A stretch of DNA of 57,774 bases, taken from the NCBI GenBank assembly GCA_013822695.1, contig PNKW01000012.1, positions 1-57,774 on the forward strand, given 5' to 3'. The notes under the pieces are model-generated. The model was not told the DNA's origin, ran no database searches, and worked only from the letters and a program-made list of their open reading frames with translations. A program made the position numbers and the translations under genes. This DNA is from Erythrobacter sp. (GTDB taxonomy: Bacteria > Pseudomonadota > Alphaproteobacteria > Sphingomonadales > Sphingomonadaceae). This document shows positions 41,131 to 50,102 of this stretch, piece by piece; positions within the stretch are counted from its first letter, which is position 1, and the number at the start of each line of letters is the position of its first letter.

Positions 41131-41766
41131 TTGCAAGTATCGCCCGACGAACCGGACTTTTACAGCATCCTCGGTGTCCGGCCCGACTGCGATCCCAAGC
41201 AGCTCGATCTGGCGTACAAGGCGCTGGCCAAGCAATATCACCCCGATCATTCCGTCTCGGCCGATCTTGAACGCTTCAAGGACATAACCGCTGCCTACCG
41301 CGTGTTGCGTGATCCGCTGCGGCGGCTTGAATATGATGATGCCAACCCGCATCTGCTCCGCGGCGCTCCCCGGGTGGGCGTGCGGGTTGCCGGGATCGAT
41401 CAGGGCACGATAGCCAATGACGCGATTGTACATGATACGATCCTGATGCACCTCTACAATCTGCGCCGCCAGAATATCGATTCCGTCGGAGCGGGCGAAT
41501 GGCAGCTGATCGATCTGCTCGGCTGTTCGCAGCGAAACTTCGAGTTTCACGCATGGTATCTCAGGGAAAAGGGCTACATCCGCTTTACCGAGGATGGCAC
41601 CTGGACGATCACCATCGCGGGCGTCGACTATATCATTGAAACGATGCGCAGCCGGCAGGATACCATTCGCCTGATCACGCAGGCCGTGCAGGCCCAGCGT
41701 GACGAGCCGGTGGCGGACGCAGAACCGGCGGCTGATGAAGAGGGCGCAGCGGGCGAGGCGCCCTGA
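41131..41766 (+). CDS. J-domain protein with winged-helix-like C-terminal part
   Basis: 211 aa from the TTG at 41131, which follows GAGGAGGAT at ideal distance. The N-terminal J domain (about residues 7-70) reads D-F-Y-S-I-L-G-V and A-K-Q-Y-H-P-D-H, with HPD present. The middle (about 95-180) has D-T-I-L-M-H-L-Y-N-L-R-R and F-E-F-H-A-W-Y-L-R-E-K-G-Y-I-R, resembling a winged-helix-like fold. The tail is acidic. A co-chaperone with a targeting domain is inferred; the partner is unknown. Confidence 0.78.
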   Translation: MQVSPDEPDFYSILGVRPDCDPKQLDLAYKALAKQYHPDHSVSADLERFKDITAAYRVLRDPLRRLEYDDANPHLLRGAPRVGVRVAGIDQGTIANDAIVHDTILMHLYNLRRQNIDSVGAGEWQLIDLLGCSQRNFEFHAWYLREKGYIRFTEDGTWTITIAGVDYIIETMRSRQDTIRLITQAVQAQRDEPVADAEPAADEEGAAGEAP

Positions 41767-41775
41767 CCTGCCCTG

Positions 41776-42033
41776 TCAGTCGGCCACGACCGCCTGCTTG
41801 CGGCGGACGAAGGCCTTGAGCTTGCGCGCGGCCAGCAGCGGAACCACCACCGAAAGCGCGATCCCGCCAAGGCTGCAAATGCCGAGCCAGATCGCCGCCA
41901 GTGTGCCGCCAGCCTGATAGATCCCGTAGAACACGGGTGCGGTCAGGATCAGACCGCGCACCTCGTTGGCGACGACCATCACGGCGCCGAACTTGAGGAG
42001 CATTTCCAGAAGGTAGGTTAGCAAACTGCTCAT
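41776..42033 (-). CDS. small hypothetical membrane protein
   Basis: 85 aa with two hydrophobic segments (about residues 15-38 and 42-66) and a basic C-terminal tail (R-K-L-K-A-F-V-R-R-K). AGGAGG sits only one base before the ATG; a TTG three codons later has better spacing, so the start is uncertain. Convergent with the J-domain gene. No family recognised. Confidence 0.55.
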   Translation of the reverse strand: MSSLLTYLLEMLLKFGAVMVVANEVRGLILTAPVFYGIYQAGGTLAAIWLGICSLGGIALSVVVPLLAARKLKAFVRRKQAVVAD

Positions 42034-42431
42034 GCCTCCTATGTGGACGATAGAGGTTAATGTTCATTTGACGCACGCGCCAGTAGGTGAATTGCGCAAT
42101 TCGTGCGGGAGAAGGCGGCCTTCTGGGCAAGACACAGAATATGTCAGAACCGGTTAGTCGCTTTCAACCGGTCGATTCGCGCTTGTGGATAATCTGGTTA
42201 CAACCCGTTCAGGCGATTCGAGAAAACAAACAAGGTTGAGTTGCCCAAATTTGCTGCATTGCAAACTTGACAATCGGCCCGGATTCTCGCCGCCAGCGGT
42301 TGTTAACGCTTCCATAAATATCTTGATAATCATGAAGGTAAGGCGACGACCTGCGCCCCCGATGAGGCCCAAAGCGCGTTGTTTGCAACTGTATCAAAAT
42401 GGCAAGAGCTTTGGTTCCATTTAACTTTTTG

Positions 42432-42460
42432 TTGACTATTTCCCGCCGGATGGGAGAATT
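42432..42460 (+). promoter_or_regulatory. putative promoter of the flp/cpa operon
   Basis: TTGACT (42432-42437) and AGAATT (42455-42460) are 17 bases apart, in an AT-rich patch. The 560-base stretch from 42034 to 42593 holds no gene. This is its best promoter, giving a leader of about 125 bases before flp. Confidence 0.4.
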
Positions 42461-42593
42461 GGTGTTGTCTGACGGTGCCTAACGCCGCGGGGGGTTGCAT
42501 AACAAACTGACCTGAAAACGCGTTTAGACGCAGACGATGACGTGTGGCCGCAATCCGCGGCTGTTGTTTGGTTCCATTGCAAAGGTGAATGTC

Positions 42594-42776
42594 ATGAAGG
42601 CTCTTCTCAAGAATTTCGTCGCTGACCAGTCGGGTGCCTCGGCTGCTGAATAGGCTCTGATCCTCGCCATCGTCGGCGCCGGCATCGCTGCCGCAGCGCT
42701 CGCTCTGGGCGGCGCGATCAGCACCCGCATCAACAGCGCTGCCACCACCATCGGCCCGGTGACCGGCACTCCCTAA
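42594..42776 (+). pseudogene. flp: Flp/Fap-type pilin gene with in-frame TAG at codon 20
   Basis: Read by hand, the frame encodes a 60-residue Flp prepilin. A basic leader (M-K-A-L-L-K-N-F-V-A-D-Q-S) is followed by the cleavage region G-A-S-A-A-E, then TAG (42651-42653), then A-L-I-L-A-I-V-G-A-G-I-A-A-A-A-L-A-L, and a short tail to TAA at 42774-42776. The stop replaces the conserved Tyr after Glu in the Flp motif; one base change from TAC or TAT would give it. Everything else, including the hydrophobic helix, is intact and in frame. It lies in the normal flp position, before cpaB. As written it makes only a 19-residue peptide. Confidence 0.88.
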
Positions 42777-42790
42777 TGGCTTCGAGTTGG

Positions 42791-42818
42791 CCCTATCCCG
42801 CAGCGTTGCGGGGTAGGG
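42791..42818 (+). terminator. stem-loop between flp and cpaB
   Basis: CCCTATCCCGCA (42791-42802) and TGCGGGGTAGGG (42807-42818) form a 12-bp stem with one G-T pair and a 4-base loop. The following TCATTCTCATT is only weakly T-rich. It probably acts as a partial terminator or stabiliser that keeps pilin mRNA in excess over the assembly genes. Confidence 0.55.
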
Positions 42819-42846
42819 TCATTCTCATTCGGCGTGGAGGGGTGTT

Positions 42847-43791
42847 TTGCGAAATCGGAATCTGATCGTTCTGGCTATCGCTGGCTTGTTCGGGCTGGCC
42901 GCTGTGTGGCTGGCCAATTCCTATTTTGGGGCCGTGGCCGAGCAGACGATCAGCCAGAACACCGCAGCCTCGCAATCGGTGCAGATCCTTGCGGCCAAGC
43001 AAGAGATCGGCCTTGGTGGCGCGATCACGGCCGACACTGTCCAACTGGTCGATTGGCCTTCCGCCTCGGTGCCGCAGGGCGCGGTCATTGCCAGCGAGGC
43101 GCAGGCCTTCATCGGCAAGAACTACGCGACACTGCGCCCCCTCGTCGCAGGTGAGCCAATCCTGCAATCGAACACCTCAGCGCGCGCGGTGCTATCCGCC
43201 ACGCTTCCCGCAGATCAGCGCGCGGTGTCCATTCCCATCGATTTCGTCACCGGCGTCGCGGGCTTCGTGAAGCCGGGCGATATCGTCGATGTCGTGCTGA
43301 CCCGCGCGATCCCCGGCTCCAAAGCCACCGCGGATGAGCAAATGGCGACGGTCGTGCTGCAGAACATCGTGGTGCTCGCCATCGATGTGTCAGCATCGAC
43401 GACGCCTCCCGCCCCCGCCGATTCCTCCGCAGCCCCTTCCGCGCCGAACACTAAGCTCCCCGAATTCAAGGCTGCGACCCTGATGGTCGATGCCATCGGC
43501 GCGCAGAAGCTGGCGCTCGCCACGCAGGTGGGCAAGCTCACCCTGGTGCTGCGCAACGCCAGTGATCGCAACCTTGCCCAGAACGCCGTTGTGCTGCCGC
43601 GCGATCTCGGCGGCGGCGGGTTGCGCATCGGCACACCCTCTGCCGCGCGTCCTGCTGCTGCTGCCCGTCCCGCCGCTGCGCGGCGCACCGCGCCCGCAGT
43701 GACCGCCGCTCCGCCGCCTAGCCGTCCAACGATGACGGTGCTGCGCGGAACTCAGGAATCTGTCGAAAGTGTGATGACCAATGGGTACTAA
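42847..43791 (+). CDS. cpaB: Tad pilus assembly protein CpaB/RcpC
   Basis: 314 aa, TTG start with GGAGG six bases upstream. An N-terminal membrane helix (about residues 4-24) is followed by a SAF/AFP-like domain (A-K-Q-E-I-G-L-G-G-A-I-T-A-D) and a larger domain with I-D-F-V-T-G-V-A-G-F-V-K-P-G-D-I-V-D-V. The C-terminal 60 residues are Ala/Pro/Arg-rich. RcpC is thought to work at the secretin in the periplasm. Its end overlaps cpaC by 11 bases. Confidence 0.92.
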   Translation: MRNRNLIVLAIAGLFGLAAVWLANSYFGAVAEQTISQNTAASQSVQILAAKQEIGLGGAITADTVQLVDWPSASVPQGAVIASEAQAFIGKNYATLRPLVAGEPILQSNTSARAVLSATLPADQRAVSIPIDFVTGVAGFVKPGDIVDVVLTRAIPGSKATADEQMATVVLQNIVVLAIDVSASTTPPAPADSSAAPSAPNTKLPEFKAATLMVDAIGAQKLALATQVGKLTLVLRNASDRNLAQNAVVLPRDLGGGGLRIGTPSAARPAAAARPAAARRTAPAVTAAPPPSRPTMTVLRGTQESVESVMTNGY

Positions 43792-45241
43792 CGCAAACTT
43801 CGGCCGGCGCCGTCCGGTGCGCAGCGCACGGGCGATGGCGCCCGTTGCCATGGCAGCGGCCGCGCTGGCTTTCGGCCTTGCCGCGCCGGGCCCCGCCCTT
43901 GCGCAGCACGCCCAGACCGACGCGCTGCATGGCGGCATCCTCGAAGTGCCGGTCAACAAGAGCCAGATTGTCTCGACCGATCAGAAGATCCTGCGGGTGA
44001 TGATCGGCAACCCGGAAATCGCCGACGTTGTCCCGGTGACCGAACGTTCGGTCTATGTGCTGGGCAAGAAGATGGGCACGACCAGCTTGACGCTTTACGG
44101 CTTTGGCGGGCGGGTGCTGAGCGTGGTGGACATCGCGGTCGGCCCCGATGTGCAGGGCCTGCGCGACCAGCTTGAACGGCTGGTGCCCGGTTCGGGCATC
44201 GATGCGAGCATTTCAGGCGAATCTATCGTGCTGTCCGGCCTGTCGAACGACGCAGGCTCGATCAACCGCGCGGTGCAGCTTGCCAAGACCTACGCGGGCG
44301 ACAATGTCGTCAACCTCGTCTCGCTCGGAGCGACCCAGCAGGTGATGCTGGAAGTGCGCTTTTCGGAAGTGAGGCGCGATGTGGACCAGAATGTCGGGGT
44401 CAGCGGTTTTTTTAACGGCACCGATGTGTTCGGCGGCCTCGGCAACGGGGCGAGCATCACGCCCGGGCCGACGGGTGCCTCGCAAATCGGGATCGGCAGC
44501 GTGGCCCAAACCTTCGGCGTGCTGGGCGCGACCTTCCGGGTGCTTGGTGCCGATGTCGAAGCCTATCTCGATGCGCTCGAGGAAAAGGGCTTTGCCAAGC
44601 GGCTGGCCGAACCGACGCTGGTGGCGCTGTCGGGCGAGAAGGCGAGCTTCCTGGCTGGCGGCGAGTTCCCGATCCCGGTTATACAGGGCGGCGGCGGCGG
44701 CGGTGTCGGCGGGAATGGCAACAGCGCCATCACCATCGAATTCAAGCAGTTCGGCGTCAGCCTCGGCTTTACCCCGACGGTGCTGAGCGACCGCACGATC
44801 AATCTCAAGGTCGAACCCGAAGTCAGCTCGATCGACCGTCAGGCCTCGATCCAGCTCAACGGAATCACGATACCCGGCCTCCAGACCCGCCGCGCCAGCA
44901 CGACGCTGGAACTGCGCGACGGCGAAAGCTTCGCGATCGCCGGCCTGCTGCAACGCGATTTCGGATCGACCGTCCGCCAGGTGCCTTTGCTGGGCAATAT
45001 CCCGATCCTCGGCGCACTGTTCCGATCGACCGAGTTCCAGAAGGGCGAGACCGAGTTGCTGATCGTGGTGACGCCGCGACTAGTTCGGCCAATCCGCCCT
45101 GATCAGGTGCGGCTCCCGACTGACCGCGTCGCCGACCCCGATCCGACCGCGACCATCCTGACGGGCGAGGCCTACGATCCCCTTCCGGCCTACCCCAAGG
45201 GCACCGACACGACTCCACCGGAGACGCAATATGAATTCTGA
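43781..45241 (+). CDS. cpaC: Tad pilus secretin CpaC/RcpA
   Basis: 486 aa type II/III secretin family with a signal peptide (about residues 1-40, A-L-A-Q). The N-terminal BON-like and pilus-assembly N domains carry V-P-V-N-K-S-Q-I-V and M-G-T-T-S-L-T-L-Y. The C-terminal secretin region has V-E-A-Y-L-D-A-L-E-E-K-G-F-A-K-R-L-A-E-P-T-L-V and the closing L-L-G-N-I-P-I-L-G-A-L-F-R-S. It forms the outer-membrane pore. Overlaps both neighbours. Confidence 0.94.
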   Translation: MGTNANFGRRRPVRSARAMAPVAMAAAALAFGLAAPGPALAQHAQTDALHGGILEVPVNKSQIVSTDQKILRVMIGNPEIADVVPVTERSVYVLGKKMGTTSLTLYGFGGRVLSVVDIAVGPDVQGLRDQLERLVPGSGIDASISGESIVLSGLSNDAGSINRAVQLAKTYAGDNVVNLVSLGATQQVMLEVRFSEVRRDVDQNVGVSGFFNGTDVFGGLGNGASITPGPTGASQIGIGSVAQTFGVLGATFRVLGADVEAYLDALEEKGFAKRLAEPTLVALSGEKASFLAGGEFPIPVIQGGGGGGVGGNGNSAITIEFKQFGVSLGFTPTVLSDRTINLKVEPEVSSIDRQASIQLNGITIPGLQTRRASTTLELRDGESFAIAGLLQRDFGSTVRQVPLLGNIPILGALFRSTEFQKGETELLIVVTPRLVRPIRPDQVRLPTDRVADPDPTATILTGEAYDPLPAYPKGTDTTPPETQYEF

Positions 45242-45524
45242 TCTTGCTGCACGGGCCGCAATTCTCGCGGGCGCCGTCCTCGTCCTCGGCGGCTGCGCGA
45301 CCAACGCGATCACCGAAAAGGCTGGTGACCTGAAGTTCGGCGATGCCAATCGCCAGACGATGCTGGCGCAAGTGATCGATCCCAACCCGGTCTATACCGA
45401 GCCCGCGCAGGGAAGCGGCTCCCTCGCATCGGACGCCGTCGAGCGTTACCGCACCGACAAGGTCAAGCAACCCGATACGATCCGCACCACGGACGCCACG
45501 ACATCGCAGCCGCAATCCAACTAG
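45231..45524 (+). CDS. small lipoprotein in the cpaD position of the Tad locus
   Basis: 97 aa. A signal with lipobox L-G-G-C (Cys22) predicts an outer-membrane lipoprotein. The rest is polar, with L-K-F-G-D-A-N-R-Q-T-M-L-A-Q-V-I and D-A-V-E-R-Y-R-T-D-K-V. It sits where cpaD lies in other alphaproteobacteria but is half its length and shows no clear CpaD domain. It may be a pilotin-like helper for the secretin. Starts inside the end of cpaC (11-base overlap). Confidence 0.7.
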   Translation: MNSDLAARAAILAGAVLVLGGCATNAITEKAGDLKFGDANRQTMLAQVIDPNPVYTEPAQGSGSLASDAVERYRTDKVKQPDTIRTTDATTSQPQSN

Positions 45525-45550
45525 ATGGCTCAGGTTTGAGAGATTGAAGC

Positions 45551-46741
45551 ATGAGCGTGGAAATGGGTGATCGGTTGCGAAAGGGGGCGGAAACGTCGTC
45601 GGCGCGGATGCGCCCGAACCTGACCGTCATTGTCGCGCCGCGTTTCCTCGAAATGAGCCCTGCGGGCGCGGCGGCGGCGGGACTGCTGAGCAGCGCCCAA
45701 CGCATTCCGCTGCTGTTGACCGAAGAATTGACCCCCGCCATGCTGCCCGGCAGCGGTGTGGTGGTGGTGCAGGTCGATCCCACGGTTCCCTCCAGCATGG
45801 GCCGGATCGAAAAGCTGCGCGCGCGCAGCCCCGATCTGTCGATCGTGGTGGCGCTTGAGAAGACGGACCTGCGCCTGGTGCGCACGCTGATCCGTGGCGG
45901 TGTGTCCGATGCGATCTCGCTGCCGCTTGAGGAAGACGAACTGCTTCAGGCAGTTCTCGCGGCTGCAGAGCAATCGCGCGAAGAGGTAGGTCTTGCCCCG
46001 CTGGTCGCGGTGGTGCGGCCGCTGGGCGGCGGCGGGGCGACGACCTTCGTGACCCATCTGGCCGCCGGTTTCGCCGAAGCGGGGCACAGTTGCTGCCTCG
46101 TCGACCTCGACGTGCAACTCGGGCGCGCGACCGAAGTGCTGGGCTTTGCGCCGCGGCGGACAGTCGCGGATTTGCTGGATGCCGGAACCGCGATCGACGA
46201 GACGTTGCTCGATGCAGTGATCCAGCGCCATTCGAGCGGCCTTGGCCTGGTTGCCGCGCCATCTGATATCATCCCGATCGAATCCGTTGATCGCGATCAG
46301 TTGCTGCGTGTGCTCGATCTCGTGCGCAGCCAGTACGACTTCGTGTTCGTCGATCTTCCACCCAGCCTGAGCAACTGGAGCCTGACGCTGCTCGCCCAAT
46401 CTGACGAAATCCTGCTGCTGACCGAGCAGGGCCTGTCGAGCCTGCGCCAGGCCAAGCGCCTGCTCGGCCTGTTCCGGTCGGTGGGGATCGACGACAAGGC
46501 CGTGTCTGTGGTGGTCAACCGCGCCCAGAACAAGCTGTTCGGATCGATCAACACCTCGGATGTCGAACAGGCCTTGGGCAAAGATATCCTCGGTGTGCTG
46601 CGCCCGGATGAAGACACGATCAAGGTGGCGCAGGATCAGGGTCTGCTGGTGCACGAATTGCGCGGCAAGAGCGGCTATGCGCGCGACGTCCGCGCACTTG
46701 TCGAAAAGGTGCGTGACCGGATTGCGGGGGCACAAGAATAA
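45551..46741 (+). CDS. cpaE: Tad pilus localisation ATPase-like protein CpaE/TadZ
   Basis: 396 aa. The N-terminal atypical receiver domain (about residues 15-140) is followed by a MinD/ParA-like domain. Its nucleotide loop reads [11 protein letters not shown], with neither the signature Lys nor the P-loop Lys. Downstream are L-V-D-L-D-V-Q-L-G and F-V-F-V-D-L-P-P. It marks the pilus assembly site at the pole. Overlaps the cpaF start by one base. Confidence 0.92.
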   Translation: MSVEMGDRLRKGAETSSARMRPNLTVIVAPRFLEMSPAGAAAAGLLSSAQRIPLLLTEELTPAMLPGSGVVVVQVDPTVPSSMGRIEKLRARSPDLSIVVALEKTDLRLVRTLIRGGVSDAISLPLEEDELLQAVLAAAEQSREEVGLAPLVAVVRPLGGGGATTFVTHLAAGFAEAGHSCCLVDLDVQLGRATEVLGFAPRRTVADLLDAGTAIDETLLDAVIQRHSSGLGLVAAPSDIIPIESVDRDQLLRVLDLVRSQYDFVFVDLPPSLSNWSLTLLAQSDEILLLTEQGLSSLRQAKRLLGLFRSVGIDDKAVSVVVNRAQNKLFGSINTSDVEQALGKDILGVLRPDEDTIKVAQDQGLLVHELRGKSGYARDVRALVEKVRDRIAGAQE

Positions 46742-48126
46742 TGCGCTGGGAGATCGCCTCCAAGTCAATGCTGAAGCATGGCGAGCAGAACGCGTTGCTG
46801 TCGCTTGATGCACTGCTTGGCACCGCCAACGCTGCCGACCCCAAGATCGAGCGCTTCCTGGCGCTCAAGTCCACGATCCACCGCAAGCTTCTCGACCGCA
46901 TCAATCTGGCGATGCTGGACAAGCTTTCCCGCGCGCAGGTTGCCGAAGAAGTGGGCGAGGTCGTGCTCGGGCTGCTGGCGCAGGAGGATGAAGCGCTCAA
47001 CGCCAAAGAGCGCGAGCAGTTGGTCGAAGAGGTGCTCGATGAGCTGCTCGGCCTCGGGCCGCTCGAGCCGCTGCTGGCCGACGAGAGCATCACCGATATT
47101 CTGGTCAATGGCCACAACACGGTGTTCGTTGAGCGTCGCGGGCTACTCGAGCGAGTGCCGACCCGCTTCCAGGACGAGCGGCACTTGCTGCGGATCATCC
47201 AGAAGATCGTCAGCGCGGTTGGACGGCGGGTGGACGAATCGTCGCCCTTCGTCGATGCCCGCCTGGCCGATGGTTCGCGCGTCAACGCGATCGTTTCGCC
47301 GCTGGCGATTGATGGCTCGCTGCTTTCGATCCGCAAGTTCGCGCGCAAACGGATCGGTATCGAACGGCTGGTCGAGCTGGGCAGCATGCCGGCCGAAGTC
47401 GCTGAGGTGCTTGCCGCAGTCGTCGGCTCGCGTCGCAATGTCCTGATCTCGGGCGGCACCGGATCGGGCAAGACGACGCTGCTCAATGCCATGTCGGCCT
47501 TCATTGACGGGCGCGAACGCATCGTCACGATCGAAGACTCGGCGGAATTGCAGCTCCAGCAGGAACACGTGGCGCGGCTCGAGACGCGCCCGCCCAACCT
47601 CGAAGGGCGTGGCGAGATCTCGCAGCGGGATCTGGTCAAGAACGCCCTGCGCATGCGCCCTGACCGGATCATCATCGGCGAGGTACGCTCTGGCGAGGCG
47701 TTCGACATGCTTCAGGCGATGAACACGGGTCACGACGGATCGATGACGACGGTTCACGCCAACACGCCGCGCGACGCCCTGGGGCGCGTGGAGCAGATGA
47801 TCGGCATGAGCGGCGTGGAAATTTCTTCGACCTCGGCCCGGGCGCAGATCGCCTCGGCAATTCATGTCGTCATCCAAATCGGACGCCAGGCTGATGGTCG
47901 GCGCCGCCTGCTCAGCCTGAGCGAGGTGGTGGGCATGGAAGGGCCGCTCATCACGATGCAGGAAATCTTCCGCTTCAAGGTCACCGGTCGCACCGAGGCA
48001 GGAGAAGTGACCGGCTATTTCGAAGCCACCGGGGTGCGGCCCAAGTTCCTGCGCGCTGCCACCGAAGCCGGCATTGAGGTGTCGCCTGACATCTTCCGGC
48101 CCGATGTCAAGCTGGGTCAGGCCTGA
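46741..48126 (+). CDS. cpaF: Tad pilus secretion ATPase CpaF/TadA
   Basis: 461 aa hexameric ATPase of the VirB11/GspE superfamily. Walker [10 protein letters not shown] near residues 239-247, Walker [14 protein letters not shown], the Asp box I-E-D-S-A-E-L and the His box [11 protein letters not shown]. It powers pilus extension and retraction. Start one base inside cpaE; its end overlaps tadB by one base. Confidence 0.96.
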   Translation: MRWEIASKSMLKHGEQNALLSLDALLGTANAADPKIERFLALKSTIHRKLLDRINLAMLDKLSRAQVAEEVGEVVLGLLAQEDEALNAKEREQLVEEVLDELLGLGPLEPLLADESITDILVNGHNTVFVERRGLLERVPTRFQDERHLLRIIQKIVSAVGRRVDESSPFVDARLADGSRVNAIVSPLAIDGSLLSIRKFARKRIGIERLVELGSMPAEVAEVLAAVVGSRRNVLISGGTGSGKTTLLNAMSAFIDGRERIVTIEDSAELQLQQEHVARLETRPPNLEGRGEISQRDLVKNALRMRPDRIIIGEVRSGEAFDMLQAMNTGHDGSMTTVHANTPRDALGRVEQMIGMSGVEISSTSARAQIASAIHVVIQIGRQADGRRRLLSLSEVVGMEGPLITMQEIFRFKVTGRTEAGEVTGYFEATGVRPKFLRAATEAGIEVSPDIFRPDVKLGQA

Positions 48127-49130
48127 TGCTCACGCCTGAACTCACCCGCATTCTTTCGCTTCTGACCGTGTTCGCTTCGGTTGTCCTTGGCGCCTTTGTG
48201 CTCCTCCGGATCACAGCCGGCAGGCAGGCCCATGTGCGCACGGTCAACAAACGGATCGCGATGATCGCTAGCGGCACCAATCGCGAGGACGTGTACAACA
48301 TCCTGCGGCGCAACGACTGGCTCCGGGCGGAGCAGAGCAGCGGGTTTCTCGGTAAGCTGCTGCTTTCGGTGCGCCGTCAGGTGATCGTATCGGGGCTGGA
48401 TATCAGCTTCGAGCGCATGTGGCTTGGCATCGGCATCGCTTTCGTGGTGCTGCTGCTCCTGATCATCCTTGCCGCTGTTTCCGGGGGCTTTGCCCTTGGC
48501 CCGGGCATCTGGATGATCGCGATATTGTCGTCTCTTGCACTGTCGATCGGCATGCCGCTGTCGGTGATCAGCGCAATCGCGGAACGGCAGCGCAAGAAGC
48601 TACAGAACCAGTTTCCTCAGGCGCTCGACGTTTTCGTGCGCTCGCTTCGGGCGGGGCACCCTGTTACTGGCGCGCTCGAACTGCTGACCCGTGAGATGGA
48701 AGATCCGATCGGATCCGAGTTCGGACTGGTCTCCGACGAGATTTCCTACGGTGCCGACCTGCGCCAGGCCATCCACGACATGGCCGAGCGGTGGGACAAT
48801 GAAGACCTGCGCATCTTTGTGGTCACCTTGTCGATCCAATCCGACACGGGCGGCAACCTTGCCGAGGTGCTCGACAATCTGGCAGGCGTGATCCGTGAGC
48901 GGGCGAGCCTGCTGCTGAAGGTCCGTGCGCTTTCATCCGAAGGGCGGATGACGGGCATCATGCTGACCGTCCTTCCGCTTCTTGCGCTGGGCTCGATCCT
49001 GCTCACCAGCCCGGGTTTTTACTTCGATGTCGCCGACGATCCGATCTTCTACATCGGGTTTCCGCTCACGTTCATCTGGTATCTCTTCGGTCTGGCGATG
49101 ATCCGGGCCATGGTCAATGTGAAGGTCTGA
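48126..49130 (+). CDS. tadB: Tad pilus platform protein TadB
   Basis: 334 aa. An N-terminal membrane helix, two central ones (about residues 98-145), a GspF/T2SSF domain with N-Q-F-P-Q-A-L-D-V-F-V-R-S-L-R-A-G-H-P-V and L-S-I-Q-S-D-T-G-G-N-L-A-E-V-L, and two C-terminal helices. With TadC it forms the inner-membrane platform above CpaF. Followed by tadC after one base. Confidence 0.95.
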   Translation: MLTPELTRILSLLTVFASVVLGAFVLLRITAGRQAHVRTVNKRIAMIASGTNREDVYNILRRNDWLRAEQSSGFLGKLLLSVRRQVIVSGLDISFERMWLGIGIAFVVLLLLIILAAVSGGFALGPGIWMIAILSSLALSIGMPLSVISAIAERQRKKLQNQFPQALDVFVRSLRAGHPVTGALELLTREMEDPIGSEFGLVSDEISYGADLRQAIHDMAERWDNEDLRIFVVTLSIQSDTGGNLAEVLDNLAGVIRERASLLLKVRALSSEGRMTGIMLTVLPLLALGSILLTSPGFYFDVADDPIFYIGFPLTFIWYLFGLAMIRAMVNVKV

Positions 49131-49131
49131 C

Positions 49132-50088
49132 ATGATCGATCTGCTTTCCATGAACCCGCTGGCACGCTCACTTGCGCTGCTCCTGCTGTTCTTGGTTTGC
49201 ACCTTCGGCTTTTCGCGCCTGCTGGGGATGATCCTTGCGCGTGCCGATCTGCGGCGGCAGATCAAGGGCATCGGCACGCAGGGCCGCGAGTATCAGGTGG
49301 AAGCGGGGTCAATCCAGACCCGCGACGAATCGGCCTGGGCGCAATTGGCGCAGGCGATCGAGAAAGCCGGTCTCAACCTCGTCGATACCAAGGGCGACAA
49401 GCTCCGCCAGCGTATGATTGCTGCGGGATTTCGCGAACCTTCGGCACCGAAGATTTTCACGATGATCCGCCTCGGACTGGTGTTTATATTGCCTGGGAGC
49501 TTCTTGCTCCTCACCGCACTCGGCAACGAGGAAACGTCCTTCCTGAAGCTCTATGCGTTCAGCTGCCTGCTGGCAGTCATGGGCCTCTATCTGCCCAACC
49601 TGTTTGTTCAAGCGCGCATCGACCGGCGTAAGGAAGCGATCGAACTCGGCTTCCCGGATTGCCTCGACCTGATGCTCGTGTGCGTCGAAGCCGGACTTGG
49701 CCTTGAGGCGGCCATGAACCGCGTCGGACGCGAAATGATGCGGTCGCATCCGCAGATTGCAGAACTGCTGTCGACCACGACATTGCAGATGCGCGCAGGC
49801 GCGCCGCGTGATGAAGCGCTGCGGGCGCTGGGCGTGATGAGCGGCGTCGATCATGTCAGGACCTTTTCCGCGCTTTTGATCCAATCGGACAAGATGGGCA
49901 CGAGCCTCGGAGAATCGCTGCGGGTGTATTCTGCCGAAATGCGCGAGAAGCGCCGTATGCGAGCAGAGGAGAAGGCGCACCGACTGCCGGTCTTGATCTC
50001 GATCCCGCTGGTGGTGTTCATGTTGCCCACGATGATCAGCGTTCTCATGCTGCCCGGTGTGGTGCGCATCGCCAAGAGTTTCTTTTAG
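49132..50088 (+). CDS. tadC: Tad pilus platform protein TadC
   Basis: 318 aa, sister of TadB. GspF-type domain with G-F-P-D-C-L-D-L-M-L-V-C-V-E-A-G-L-G-L-E-A-A-M and L-I-Q-S-D-K-M-G-T-S-L-G-E-S-L-R-V, four membrane segments including the last (I-P-L-V-V-F-M-L-P-T). Ends in TAG. Confidence 0.95.
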   Translation: MIDLLSMNPLARSLALLLLFLVCTFGFSRLLGMILARADLRRQIKGIGTQGREYQVEAGSIQTRDESAWAQLAQAIEKAGLNLVDTKGDKLRQRMIAAGFREPSAPKIFTMIRLGLVFILPGSFLLLTALGNEETSFLKLYAFSCLLAVMGLYLPNLFVQARIDRRKEAIELGFPDCLDLMLVCVEAGLGLEAAMNRVGREMMRSHPQIAELLSTTTLQMRAGAPRDEALRALGVMSGVDHVRTFSALLIQSDKMGTSLGESLRVYSAEMREKRRMRAEEKAHRLPVLISIPLVVFMLPTMISVLMLPGVVRIAKSFF

Positions 50089-50102
50089 GAGGTTACAGGC
50101 CC

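Noticed and set aside
42034..42593. Possible riboswitch or further pilin gene in the 560-base leader before flp
   Set aside because: Apart from a promoter-like pair, I could not find a conserved aptamer pattern, a pilin motif or a frame with a ribosome site.
42651..42653. Genome-wide reassignment of TAG to an amino acid
   Set aside because: Many intact genes in the window end with TAG at the expected length (tadC, rsh, VOC protein, antitoxin, nuclease, SLC13 carrier, S41 protease), so TAG is a working stop.
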